A stretch of 64,000 nt of DNA, from the NCBI RefSeq assembly GCF_009834125.1, contig NZ_CP047146.1:558001-622000 (forward strand), read 5' to 3'. Of the stretch, positions 31,694 to 40,114 are shown piece by piece. A program made the position numbers and the translations under genes. The notes under the pieces were generated by a model. The model was given only the letters and a program-made list of their open reading frames with translations. It was not told the origin of the DNA and ran no database searches. Origin of the DNA: Streptomyces sp. GS7. GTDB lineage: Bacteria; Actinomycetota; Actinomycetes; Streptomycetales; Streptomycetaceae. The stretch's first letter is position 1; the number at the start of each line of letters is the position of its first letter.

Positions 31694-32968
31694 ATGCGCG
31701 TTCTGATCGTGACCTATGCCGAGAAGACGCACTACCTCCACATGGTGTCCATGGCGTGGGCGCTGGCCGCCGCCGGGCACGAGGTCCGCGTCGCCAGCCA
31801 GCCCGCGCTGGCCGACACGATCACGGCCTCCGGACTGACGGCCGTGCCGGTCGGCGAGGACCACCAGCTCCTGGAGATGGCCCAGGCGATCGCCCGCGAG
31901 AACCCGCAGGCGTTCAACATGGGCCCCTCCTTCGGCGGCCTGGAGCGTCCCCGGACCACCTGGGAGCGGGAGCGGGGGGTGTACGAGGCGCTCGTCCCCT
32001 ACTACTTGAAGATCGCCAACAACCCCTCCTTCGTCGACGGACTGGTCGACTTCGCCCGCCACTGGCGCCCCGACCTCGTCCTCTGGGAGCAGATGAGCTA
32101 CGCGGGCGCGGTGGCCGCCCGCGCCGTCGGCGCCGCGCACGCACGGGTGCTGTGGAGCCCGGACTTCCTGGGCCGCCAGCGCGAGATGTTCCTGGAGCTG
32201 AGGGAGGAGCAGCCCGAGGACCAGCGGGTGGACCCGCTCGGCGAGTGGCTGGCCGGCGAACTGGAGCGGCACGGCCTGGACTTCGACGAGCAGGTGGTGA
32301 CCGGCCAGTTCACCATCGACCCGACGCCGGCCGGGGCGCGGCTGCCCCTGAAGCTGCACACGGTGCCGGTGCGGTACGTGCCCTACAACGGCGTGGCGGT
32401 GGTCCCGGACTGGCTGCGCGAGCCGCCGGCCCGCCCCCGGGTGTGCGTCACGATGGGCCTGTCCCGGCGGCGGTACACCGGGCACGACGGCTTCCCGGTC
32501 TCCGGCCTCAAGGCATTCGCCGACCTGGACATCGAAGTCGTCACGACCCTCATCCCGATCCCCGGCGAGGAGACGGCGGAGGTCCCGGCCAACACCCGCG
32601 TCGTCGACTTCGTGCCGATGCACGCGCTGCTGCCCACCTGCGACGCGGTCGTCCACTACGGCGGCAGCGGCACCTGGATGGCGGCGATGCTCCACGGGGT
32701 GCCCCAGCTGCTCGTACCGCAGTCGGGCGACACCTTCATCAAGGCCGAGCACATGGAGCGGTACGGCTCGGGCCTCGTCGTGCCCGCCGACGAGGCCGAC
32801 GACGAGACCCTGCGCGCGGCCCTCGTACGGCTGCTTGAGGAGCCGTCGTTCCGGCAGTCCGCGGCCCGGCTGCGCGAGGAGGTGCTGGCCGTGCCGTCCC
32901 CCGGTGAGCTGGTGCCCACGCTGGAGAAGCTGACCGCCGAGTACCGCACGAGCACGGAGACGTCTTGA
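31694..32968 (+). CDS. EryCIII/DesVII-type macrolide glycosyltransferase
   Basis: 424 residues; ATG with GAGGAG upstream (31682-31687). It is a GT-B fold protein of family 1 in the EryCIII/DesVII subgroup. Collinear motifs include TWE near residue 90, FTIDPTP, RYVPYNG, VDFVPMHALLP and the donor-binding loop HYGGSGTW (HHGGPGSW in EryCIII). It should attach the dTDP-deoxysugar made by the neighbouring genes to the polyketide. This subgroup normally needs a P450-like helper protein encoded next door, and none is adjacent. It is first of a rightward operon and overlaps the amidase start by four bases (TTGA). Confidence 0.93.
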   Translation: MRVLIVTYAEKTHYLHMVSMAWALAAAGHEVRVASQPALADTITASGLTAVPVGEDHQLLEMAQAIARENPQAFNMGPSFGGLERPRTTWERERGVYEALVPYYLKIANNPSFVDGLVDFARHWRPDLVLWEQMSYAGAVAARAVGAAHARVLWSPDFLGRQREMFLELREEQPEDQRVDPLGEWLAGELERHGLDFDEQVVTGQFTIDPTPAGARLPLKLHTVPVRYVPYNGVAVVPDWLREPPARPRVCVTMGLSRRRYTGHDGFPVSGLKAFADLDIEVVTTLIPIPGEETAEVPANTRVVDFVPMHALLPTCDAVVHYGGSGTWMAAMLHGVPQLLVPQSGDTFIKAEHMERYGSGLVVPADEADDETLRAALVRLLEEPSFRQSAARLREEVLAVPSPGELVPTLEKLTAEYRTSTETS

Positions 32969-34395
32969 GTACCGAGATCTGGCAGTTGAGCGCCGCGGAG
33001 CTGGCGGCGGCTCTCGCCCGCGGCGAGGTCGGCGCGGCCGAGGCGGTGGACCGCCACCTGGAGCGGATCGCCGCGGTCAATCCCGAGGTGAACGCCGTCA
33101 CCACGGTCATGGCGGACCGCGCCCGCGCCGCCGCGAAGGACGTCGACGCCCGGCGCGCGGCGGGCGAGGAGCTGGGCCCGCTGGCCGGGGTGCCGTTCAC
33201 GGTCAAGGACAACATCCACGTCGAGGGCATGGCGACCACCCAGGGGATGCCCGAACTGCGGGTCCTCGTCGCCGAGCAGGACGCGCCCCCCGTGCGGCGG
33301 CTGTGCGCGGCCGGGGCGATCCCCGTGGCCCGCACCAACATGCCCGACATGGGCATGCGCGGTATGCACACCCGCAGCGGCACCCACGGCGACACCGTCA
33401 ACCTGTGGGACCCGGCCCGGACGCCCGGCGGCACCAGCGGCGGTGACGCGGTCGCGGTCGCCTCCGGTATGGCCCCGCTGGCCCTCGCCAACGACTGGGA
33501 GGGCTCGATCCGGATCCCCGCGGTCTTCAGCGGCATCACCGGCCTGCGGCCGAGCTGCGGGCGGTACGCGTCCGACAACCGCCTCATGGGCCGCGAACCC
33601 GCCCTGGGCACCCAGCTGTTCCCCGTCGACGGCCCGATGGCGCGGACGGTGGAGGACCTGCGGATCCTGCACGGCCTGCTGTCCGGCGCCGACCCCCGCG
33701 ACCCGCGCGCGGTTCCGGCACCGGCGGCCGGACCGCCGCTGCCCGGCCCGATCCGGGTCGGTGTCGCGGCCGACCCCGGCGGGCTCGGCGTCGACCCGCG
33801 GGTACGGGCCGCCGTCGCGGCGGCGGCCGACGCGCTGGAGGACGCCGGCTACCGGGTCGAGGAGGTGGAGGTGCCCCGGCTCGGGGACGCGCTGCGGGCG
33901 TACGCGCGGCTGATGATGACCGAGTACAGCCTCGGCTGGGACGCGCTCAGGCCGCTGATGCCCGAGGACGGCCGCCGCTTCCTGGAGATGTCCATGGAGC
34001 GCACCCCGCCCGTCGGCCTCGCGGAGTACGTGCAGCTCACCGGGGAGCGGATGGGGATCCAGCGCGCCTGGGCCGAGTTCCTCGACCGCTACCCGCTGCT
34101 GCTGGGGCCGGTCTTCACCGAGCAGCCCGTCGAGCCCGGCCTGGAGTCCCGCGACCCGGAGGGGCTGGAGCGGGTGATGACGGCGATGCGGCTGTGCTCG
34201 GTGTCCACCTTCGCCGGGCTGCCCGCCGTGGCCGTGCCGACCGGGATCGCGGACGGCCTGCCGCAGGGCGTGCAGCTCATCGGCCGGCCCTTCCGCGAGG
34301 ACGTGTGCCTCGACGCCGCCGCCGCGGTCGAGCAACGGCTGGGCACCTTCACGCCCGTCAACCCGCTGAATCCGCAGCGGAACCACGACAACTGA
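32965..34395 (+). CDS. Amidase signature family hydrolase
   Basis: 476 residues; TTG start coupled to the glycosyltransferase stop. The Ser-cisSer-Lys machinery is recognisable: Lys in TVKDN, the glycine-rich GGTSGGD (GGSSGGS in most members, so the first Ser is Thr), and the nucleophile Ser in EGSIRIPA. Family members hydrolyse or form amide bonds. In some polyketide clusters an amide hydrolase removes a temporary aminoacyl group. Whether the substrate here is an amide-protected starter, a sugar or a self-resistance form is unknown. Its place inside the sugar/oxidation operon supports a late tailoring or maturation step. Confidence 0.88.
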   Translation: MSTEIWQLSAAELAAALARGEVGAAEAVDRHLERIAAVNPEVNAVTTVMADRARAAAKDVDARRAAGEELGPLAGVPFTVKDNIHVEGMATTQGMPELRVLVAEQDAPPVRRLCAAGAIPVARTNMPDMGMRGMHTRSGTHGDTVNLWDPARTPGGTSGGDAVAVASGMAPLALANDWEGSIRIPAVFSGITGLRPSCGRYASDNRLMGREPALGTQLFPVDGPMARTVEDLRILHGLLSGADPRDPRAVPAPAAGPPLPGPIRVGVAADPGGLGVDPRVRAAVAAAADALEDAGYRVEEVEVPRLGDALRAYARLMMTEYSLGWDALRPLMPEDGRRFLEMSMERTPPVGLAEYVQLTGERMGIQRAWAEFLDRYPLLLGPVFTEQPVEPGLESRDPEGLERVMTAMRLCSVSTFAGLPAVAVPTGIADGLPQGVQLIGRPFREDVCLDAAAAVEQRLGTFTPVNPLNPQRNHDN

Positions 34396-34408
34396 GTAGG
34401 GGTGCGCT

Positions 34409-35281
34409 GTGAAACCGACGCTCACTCGCCTGAGTCCGAGCGCCTCCGTGGACGAGGTCTGCGAGGTGCTGGAGCGCGACGGCGGTCTGATCATCGAGAA
34501 CCTGGTCGACGAGGCGACGCTGAAGGGCCTGTGGGAGGACCTCGGCCCGGCCCTGGACGACTGGGACTACGGTGACAACGACTTCGCCGGGCACCGCACC
34601 AAGCGGCTCTCGTCGCTGTTCGCCCGGACGCGGCACGCCGCGACGATCGCGCTGCTGCCGCAGTTCCTCGGCGCCGCGCGGCGCCTGATCCAGCGGCCGG
34701 TCCCGGTGTGGATGGGCGGGCAGCGCGTCGAGCTGGCCCCGAACGTCCAGATCAGCGCGACCCAGGTGATCCAGATCTGGCCCGACGAGGGCGCGCAGTG
34801 GCTGCACCGCGACGACATGTCGCATCTGCGCACCTACCCCTCGCCCATCAGCCGCGTCCAACTGATGCTGGCCATGAGCGACTTCACCACCGAGAACGGC
34901 GCCACGCTGGTCGTCCCCGGCAGCCACACCCTCGGCGACGAGGAGCCGCCCGCCAAGGACCAGGCCGTCCCCGCCGAGATGACCGCCGGTTCCTGCCTGA
35001 TCTGGCTGGGCGGCACCTACCACGGCGGCGGCCCGAACCGGTCGGACGGGCCGCGCACCGGCCTGACCATCTCCATGATCGCGGGCAATATGCGGCAGGA
35101 GGAGAACCAGTTCCTCGCCGTGCCCGTGGAGAAGGTCCGCGCGTACCCCGAGGAGGTCCAGCGGCTGCTCGGCTACGACACCTGCCCCCCGTTCCTGGGC
35201 TGGTACGAGTCCGCCGACCCGCACCTGGTGCTCCAGGACAAGCCCGCGGCGGCCGGCGACGTGACCGGGGGAGAGCGGTGA
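34409..35281 (+). CDS. Phytanoyl-CoA dioxygenase (PhyH) family Fe(II)/2-oxoglutarate oxygenase
   Basis: 290 residues; GTG start after GAGTAGGGG. The metal triad is visible as HRD (in LHRDDM) and the distal His of YHGGG, with a downstream Arg (GPRTGL) to hold 2-oxoglutarate. These enzymes hydroxylate, epoxidise or desaturate unactivated carbons. The stop overlaps the next P450 start (GTGA), so the two oxygenases are co-translated and probably act on the same aglycone. Confidence 0.9.
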   Translation: MKPTLTRLSPSASVDEVCEVLERDGGLIIENLVDEATLKGLWEDLGPALDDWDYGDNDFAGHRTKRLSSLFARTRHAATIALLPQFLGAARRLIQRPVPVWMGGQRVELAPNVQISATQVIQIWPDEGAQWLHRDDMSHLRTYPSPISRVQLMLAMSDFTTENGATLVVPGSHTLGDEEPPAKDQAVPAEMTAGSCLIWLGGTYHGGGPNRSDGPRTGLTISMIAGNMRQEENQFLAVPVEKVRAYPEEVQRLLGYDTCPPFLGWYESADPHLVLQDKPAAAGDVTGGER

Positions 35282-36462
35282 CCGAGACGCTGCCCGTCCC
35301 CGGGGCCCAGCCGCGCGGCTGCCCCTTCGACCCGCCGGACGACTACCGCCGGGTGCAGCAGGACGGCGACCCGGTCGTCGTCACGCTGCAACACGGCCGC
35401 CAGGGCAGGCTGCTGACCCGGTACAAGGACGTCAGGAAGGCGCTGAAGGACGGCCACTTCAGCTCGTCGCTGCACGTCCTGCCGCCGGTCATCGACGGGC
35501 AGAGCCCGCCCGGCTGGATCTTCGGCATGGACCCGCCGGAGCACACCCGCTATCGCCGTCTGCTGGCCGACATGTTCTCCGTACGTAGAATGCGGCGGTT
35601 CGAGCCCAGAGTCGAGCGGATCGTCGGCGAGCGCCTGGAGGAGATACGGGGGCGCGGCGGGCCCGCCGACCTCATGAAGGACTTCGCGTGGCCGATCTCC
35701 GCCCGCGTCTCCTGCGACCTGCTCGGCACCACCCTGGACGACCAGGAGCGGTTCGAGCGGCAGGTGGGGCGCCTGGTCGGGGCCGACGTCACCCCCGAGG
35801 TGTTCGTCGCGACGTACCAGGAGATGTGGTTCCACATGCTCGACCTGGTCCGCGCCAAGCGGACGCAGCCGGGCGACGACGTGCTCAGCGAACTGCTCGC
35901 CGCCGAGGACGAGCGGGGACCGCTCAGCGACGAGGAGGCGGCCTCGATCGGGCTCCAGCTGCGCATCGCGGGAAAGGACCTGGTCGCGCACGCCATCGGC
36001 CTGGGCATCTTCGTCCTGCTGCGCACCCCGGACCAGCTCGACCTGCTGCGCAAGGACCCCGAGCTGGTCGACAACGCCGTCGACGAGCTGCTGCGCTATC
36101 TGCCGATCAACAACATGGGTTCGGTCCGCAAGGCCACCGAGGATGCCGCGGCCGGCGACCAGCAGATCGCCGGCGGTGAGGTGATCGTCGCCTCCCTGAC
36201 CGCCGCCAACCGCGACGAGCGGACCTTCCCCGACGCCGACCGGCTCGATCTGACCAGGCGGAACGCGGTGCAGCACGTCGCCTTCGGGCACGGCGCGCAC
36301 CGCTGCCTGGGGCAGCACCAGGCGCGGCTGATGATCGCGGTCTCGCTGCGGGAGCTGCTGCGCCACTTCCCCGAACTGCGCCTGGCCGTGGCGGCAGAAC
36401 AGGTGCCACCGTACGAGGACATGGCGTTCTACGGTGTCGCGGAGCTGCCCGTCACCTGGTGA
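35278..36462 (+). CDS. Cytochrome P450 (1)
   Basis: 394 residues; GTG start overlapping the PhyH stop, with GGGGGAGAG upstream. The heme loop FGHGAHRCLG carries the Cys ligand and the K-helix ExxR is ELLR. In the I-helix the usual AGxxT reads AGKDL, so the conserved Thr is missing. Some macrolide P450s, such as EryF, also lack this Thr and use substrate groups instead. A soluble bacterial hydroxylase of the polyketide is most likely; a redox partner is not in the window. Confidence 0.94.
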   Translation: MTETLPVPGAQPRGCPFDPPDDYRRVQQDGDPVVVTLQHGRQGRLLTRYKDVRKALKDGHFSSSLHVLPPVIDGQSPPGWIFGMDPPEHTRYRRLLADMFSVRRMRRFEPRVERIVGERLEEIRGRGGPADLMKDFAWPISARVSCDLLGTTLDDQERFERQVGRLVGADVTPEVFVATYQEMWFHMLDLVRAKRTQPGDDVLSELLAAEDERGPLSDEEAASIGLQLRIAGKDLVAHAIGLGIFVLLRTPDQLDLLRKDPELVDNAVDELLRYLPINNMGSVRKATEDAAAGDQQIAGGEVIVASLTAANRDERTFPDADRLDLTRRNAVQHVAFGHGAHRCLGQHQARLMIAVSLRELLRHFPELRLAVAAEQVPPYEDMAFYGVAELPVTW

Positions 36463-36505
36463 CGACGGAGACGAAGACGGAGACGGAGACTAAGGAGCAC
36501 CGGCA

Positions 36506-37102
36506 GTGAAGATCCGTGAGTTGGCGGTCCCCGGTGCCTACCGGATCACCCCCGACGTCTTCCGCGACACACGCGGAGCGTTCGTCGCGCTCTACGTGGA
36601 GTCGGCGTTCGCCCAAGCCACCGGGCGGGCACTGCACTTGGGGCAGAGCCACCACAGCATGTCCCGGCGGGGCGCCGTCCGCGGGGTGCACTACGCGGAC
36701 GTACCGCCGGGACAGGCCAAGGTCGTCTGCTGCGTCGGGGGCGCGATGCTGGACGTCGTGGTCGACCTGCGGGTGGGCTCGCCCACCTTCGGCCAGTGGG
36801 ACAGCATCCACCTGGACGCCGCCTCCGGTGAGGCGGTGTACGTGGAGGAGGGGCTCGGGCACGCCTTCATCGCGCTGCAGGACGACACCGTCACGCACTA
36901 CCTGAACTCGGTGGAGTACGACCCGGCGGCCGAGCACGAGATCGACCCGTTCGACCCGGCGCTGGGCCTGCCCTGGCCCACGGGCATGGAGTACGTCCTC
37001 TCCGAGCGCGACCGGAACGCGCCGTCCCTGGCCGAGGCCGGGCGCCTCGGCAGGCTGCCGACCTACCAGGCATGCCTCGACCTGCCCTGGCGGCGCCGGT
37101 GA
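36506..37102 (+). CDS. dTDP-4-keto-6-deoxyhexose 3,5- (or 5-) epimerase
   Basis: 198 residues; GTG with AAGGAG upstream (36492-36497). It is an RmlC-type cupin with the catalytic His in RGVHY and the VEEGLGHAF and EYDP segments in order. It inverts C5 (and possibly C3), taking the sugar into the L series. The family cannot be split into 3,5- and 5-epimerases from these motifs alone. The stop overlaps the ketoreductase start (GTGA). Confidence 0.93.
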   Translation: MKIRELAVPGAYRITPDVFRDTRGAFVALYVESAFAQATGRALHLGQSHHSMSRRGAVRGVHYADVPPGQAKVVCCVGGAMLDVVVDLRVGSPTFGQWDSIHLDAASGEAVYVEEGLGHAFIALQDDTVTHYLNSVEYDPAAEHEIDPFDPALGLPWPTGMEYVLSERDRNAPSLAEAGRLGRLPTYQACLDLPWRRR

Positions 37103-38277
37103 ACGACGGCCGGTACGACGGCTCGCACGACGCCTCGTACGACGCCGGGCGCGGGGACGGCGCGCCCGGCGGGCCGGAGCGCACGGTCGTGGTCCTGGGC
37201 GGCGCCGGCTTCCTGGGGCGGCACATCTGCCGGGCCTTCGGGCAGCTCCCCGGCCACCGGGTGCTGGCGGTGACCCGCGGTCCCCGGGAGCCGGTCCCCG
37301 GGGCGGAGCTGGTGCCGCTGGACGTGCTGACGGGCCCGGCCGAGGCGCTGCACGCCCTGGTGGCCCGCGCCGATGCCGTGGTCAACGCGGTGACGGACAC
37401 CTGGGAGGGCACCGAGGCGCAGATGACGGCCTCGCACATCCCGCTGCTGGAGCGGCTGGTACGGGCCGTCGCCGCGGCCCCGGCCCGGCCGCGGCTGGTG
37501 CAGCTGGGCTCGGTGTACGAGTACGGGCAGGTCCCGGTCGGCACGGTCATCGGCGAGGGACATCCGGCCGACCCCGTCAGCCCGTACGCCAGGACGAAAC
37601 TGGCCGGCACGCGCATGGTCCTGGACGCGACGGCCGAGGGCCGTGTCGACGGCTGCGTGCTGCGCATCTCCAACGTCTGCGGGTCCGGCTCGCCCCGCCG
37701 CAGCTTCCTCGGCGGCCTGGCCGAGCGGCTGCGGCGGGCCATGGCCGACGGGACGCCGGTGAGCCTCGACGTGACCGAGGACCGGCGGGACTTCATCGAC
37801 GTCGAGGACGTCGCCGCCGCCGTCGTGTCGGCGGCCACGGCTCCGGTGTCCGGCCGGGTCGTCAACATCGGGCGGGGGACCGCGATCAGCGTGCGCGAGC
37901 TGGCCTGGCTGCTGGTGGCCGCGTCGGGACTGCCCCCGCACCTGGTCGACGAACGGCCCGCCCCCGCGGGCGCCACGCCCGCGGGCGGCAACAGCAGCAG
38001 TTGGACCCAGGTGGACATCCGCACCGCGCGCGAACTCCTCGGCTGGTCACCCCGGGTGCCGCTGGAGGACTCCCTCCACAGGCAGTGGACGGCTCTCCTC
38101 GAAGGCCGACGAGAACAGCGAGAACAGCGAGACCAACGAGAACGACGAGGCCAACGAGCGCAACAAGGCCAACAAGGACACGAGGACATCGATGCAGTAC
38201 ACCTATCTCGGCCGCACCGCCCTGCAGGTCAGCAGGATCTGCCTGGGTACGCTGAACCTCGGCGTCAGAGCCGGTGA
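37099..38277 (+). CDS. NAD(P)-dependent sugar 4-ketoreductase (EryBIV-type SDR)
   Basis: 392 residues from GTG 37099, which overlaps the epimerase stop; an in-frame ATG at 37072 is less likely. It is an extended short-chain dehydrogenase with GGAGFLG, a GSVYEYG segment and catalytic YARTK. It most likely reduces the C4 ketone, fixing the final stereochemistry of the deoxysugar. The enzyme fold ends near WTALLEG. The last ~45 residues are Arg/Gln-rich low complexity encoded by 9-bp-like repeats, and the gene overlaps the next start by 86 bp. The tail looks like read-through after loss of an earlier stop. Confidence 0.88.
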   Translation: MNDGRYDGSHDASYDAGRGDGAPGGPERTVVVLGGAGFLGRHICRAFGQLPGHRVLAVTRGPREPVPGAELVPLDVLTGPAEALHALVARADAVVNAVTDTWEGTEAQMTASHIPLLERLVRAVAAAPARPRLVQLGSVYEYGQVPVGTVIGEGHPADPVSPYARTKLAGTRMVLDATAEGRVDGCVLRISNVCGSGSPRRSFLGGLAERLRRAMADGTPVSLDVTEDRRDFIDVEDVAAAVVSAATAPVSGRVVNIGRGTAISVRELAWLLVAASGLPPHLVDERPAPAGATPAGGNSSSWTQVDIRTARELLGWSPRVPLEDSLHRQWTALLEGRREQREQRDQRERRGQRAQQGQQGHEDIDAVHLSRPHRPAGQQDLPGYAEPRRQSR

Positions 38278-39178
38278 CGAGGAGAGCCATGCCATCCTGG
38301 ACACCGCGCTCGACCACGGCATCAACTTCGTCGACACCGCCAACCAGTACGGCTGGCAGAAGCACAAGGGCTACACCGAGGAGTTCCTCGGCGGCTGGTT
38401 CGCGCAGGGCGGCGGCCGCCGCGAGAAGGTCGTCCTGGGCACCAAGGTCTTCAACCCCATGAGCGACTGGCCCAACGACTCGGGCCTGTCCGCCCGGCAC
38501 ATCATCGCCTCCTGCGAGGACTCGCTGCGTCGGCTGCGGACCGACTGGATCGACGTGTTCCAGATGCACCACGTCGACCGGCACGCCCCCTGGGACGAGG
38601 TGTGGCAGGCGATGGAGACCCTCACCCGGCAGGGCAAGGTCCGCTATGTCGGCTCCTCGAACTTCGCCGGCTGGCACATCGCGGAGGCCCAGGAGGCCGC
38701 GGCCCGCCGCCACTTCCTCGGCATCGTCTCCGAGCAGAGCGTGTACAACCTCGTGACCCGCCACATCGAGCTGGAGGTCGTCCCGGCGTGTCAGCGGTAC
38801 GGGGTCGCCGTGCTGCCGTGGTCGCCGCTGCACGGCGGGCTGCTGAGCGGGGTGCTGCGGAAGCTGGAGGAGGGCACGGCGATGAAGAGTTCCCAGGGCC
38901 GCGCGGTCGAGGCGCTGCGCACGCACCGGGACGCCATCGCCGGGTACGAGAAGCTCTGCGACCGCCTGGGCGCCGACCCGGCGGAGATCGGCATGGCCTG
39001 GGTGCTGTCCCGCCCCGGCGTGACGGCCCCGGTGATCGGCCCGCGCAGCGTGGCCCAACTCGAAGGCGCCCTGCGGGCCATGGAGCGGGAGCTGCCCGAG
39101 GAGGTGCTGGGCGAGCTGGACACGCTCTTCCCGCCGATCGGCAACGGCGGCCCGGGCCCGGAGGCTTGGGCATGGTGA
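38192..39178 (+). CDS. NDP-hexose 2,3-enoyl reductase / 3-ketoreductase (aldo/keto reductase)
   Basis: 328 residues; ATG with ACGAGGA upstream. Aldo/keto reductase tetrad is visible: Asp and Tyr in FVDTANQYG, Lys in LGTKV, His in MHHVD. The C-terminal PEAWAW ending is typical of the TylC1/EryBII group that works with NDP-hexose 2,3-dehydratases. It should reduce the 2,3-dehydratase product to the 2,6-dideoxy-4-ketosugar. It is last in the rightward operon, just before the terminator. Confidence 0.93.
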   Translation: MQYTYLGRTALQVSRICLGTLNLGVRAGDEESHAILDTALDHGINFVDTANQYGWQKHKGYTEEFLGGWFAQGGGRREKVVLGTKVFNPMSDWPNDSGLSARHIIASCEDSLRRLRTDWIDVFQMHHVDRHAPWDEVWQAMETLTRQGKVRYVGSSNFAGWHIAEAQEAAARRHFLGIVSEQSVYNLVTRHIELEVVPACQRYGVAVLPWSPLHGGLLSGVLRKLEEGTAMKSSQGRAVEALRTHRDAIAGYEKLCDRLGADPAEIGMAWVLSRPGVTAPVIGPRSVAQLEGALRAMERELPEEVLGELDTLFPPIGNGGPGPEAWAW

Positions 39179-39232
39179 ACCGCTGACCAGCCGCAGCGCC
39201 GCACAGTCGCAGCGCTGAACAACCGAACGGCC

Positions 39233-39274
39233 ACGTGAGACGGTCCGCCCGGGTTCGGGCGGACCGTCTCACGT
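39233..39274. terminator. 19-bp-stem bidirectional terminator
   Basis: Two perfectly complementary 19-base arms (39233-39251 and 39256-39274) are separated by GGTT. It lies between the stops of the converging sugar operon and trans-AT operon and should terminate both. Confidence 0.92.
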
Positions 39275-39284
39275 CATGGGCGGG

Positions 39285-40064
39285 TCAGCTCGCGCCCCAC
39301 TCCAGGTAGACGACCGGGTTCTCGCGCGTGGTCAGCTGGCGCAGCTTCGCGTTGCCCAGCTCCATGAACTCGCGCAGCGCCGTGGTCTCTCCCGGCCACT
39401 TGGGGTGGGTCAGCTCGTCGAAGGCGAGAATGCTGCCCTTGACCAGGTGGGGCCGGACGACCTCCAGGAGCTCGCGTGTGGGCTCGTACAGATCGAGGTC
39501 GAAGTAGGCCAGCGAGACGATGGTCTCCGGGTTCTCCTGCAGGTACTCCGGGACCGTCTTGCGGACGTCCCCCTGCACCACGAAGCTGCGCTGGGTGTGG
39601 CCCCAGGGCTCGTTCGCCTCGTGTGCGCGCAGCACCTCGCGCAGGTGGTCCACCTCGTTCTCGGGCACCGCGAACCGGCCGGGGTGGGCGCTGGGCGTGG
39701 CGCGGTCGATCTCGGCGATGTCGCTGGGGAAGCCGGTGAAGGTGTCGAAGCCGATGATGCGGCGCAGCGAGTTGTAGGGCTCGTAGATGCTGCGCAGGGC
39801 GGTGAAGGTGGCGAGGTGGCGGCCGTGGAGGACGCCGAACTCCATGATGACGCCCGGGACATCGGTGATCATCCGGTACAGGGCGTCCATGGCCAGCAGG
39901 TCGGCGAGCTGGTTGCGGCGCAGGTAGACGGGGAGGTTGTCGATCAGGTACTCGGGCGGGATCGGCGTTTCGGCCAGGAGCTCGGTCAGGCGCAGCCGGG
40001 AGTCGCGCTCCTGCTCCGACTCGTGCGGCACGGTCTGCGGTTGCCGGTACGAGTTGTCGGTCAT
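39285..40064 (-). CDS. TylF/MycF-family O-methyltransferase
   Basis: 259 residues; ATG at 40064. A class I, metal-dependent SAM methyltransferase in the TylF superfamily, recognised by EFGVLHGRH (SAM loop), GFDTFTGFPS, and the metal-binding AYFDLDLYEPT followed by AFDELTHPKWPGE. Relatives methylate sugar hydroxyls in antibiotics. Acting on the deoxysugar, for example 3-O-methylation, is the simplest role; methylation of the aglycone is possible. Last gene of the leftward trans-AT operon. Confidence 0.9.
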   Translation of the reverse strand: MTDNSYRQPQTVPHESEQERDSRLRLTELLAETPIPPEYLIDNLPVYLRRNQLADLLAMDALYRMITDVPGVIMEFGVLHGRHLATFTALRSIYEPYNSLRRIIGFDTFTGFPSDIAEIDRATPSAHPGRFAVPENEVDHLREVLRAHEANEPWGHTQRSFVVQGDVRKTVPEYLQENPETIVSLAYFDLDLYEPTRELLEVVRPHLVKGSILAFDELTHPKWPGETTALREFMELGNAKLRQLTTRENPVVYLEWGAS

Positions 40065-40114
40065 GTCGTCTCTCTTCGTCGGTGTGTGGGTCGGGTGGCG
40101 TACGGCACCTGTGT

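Noticed and set aside
35278..36462. P450 (1) as a DesVIII-type glycosyltransferase activator
   Set aside because: The heme Cys loop FGHGAHRCLG is intact, whereas the helper proteins have lost it; a catalytic P450 is the simpler reading.
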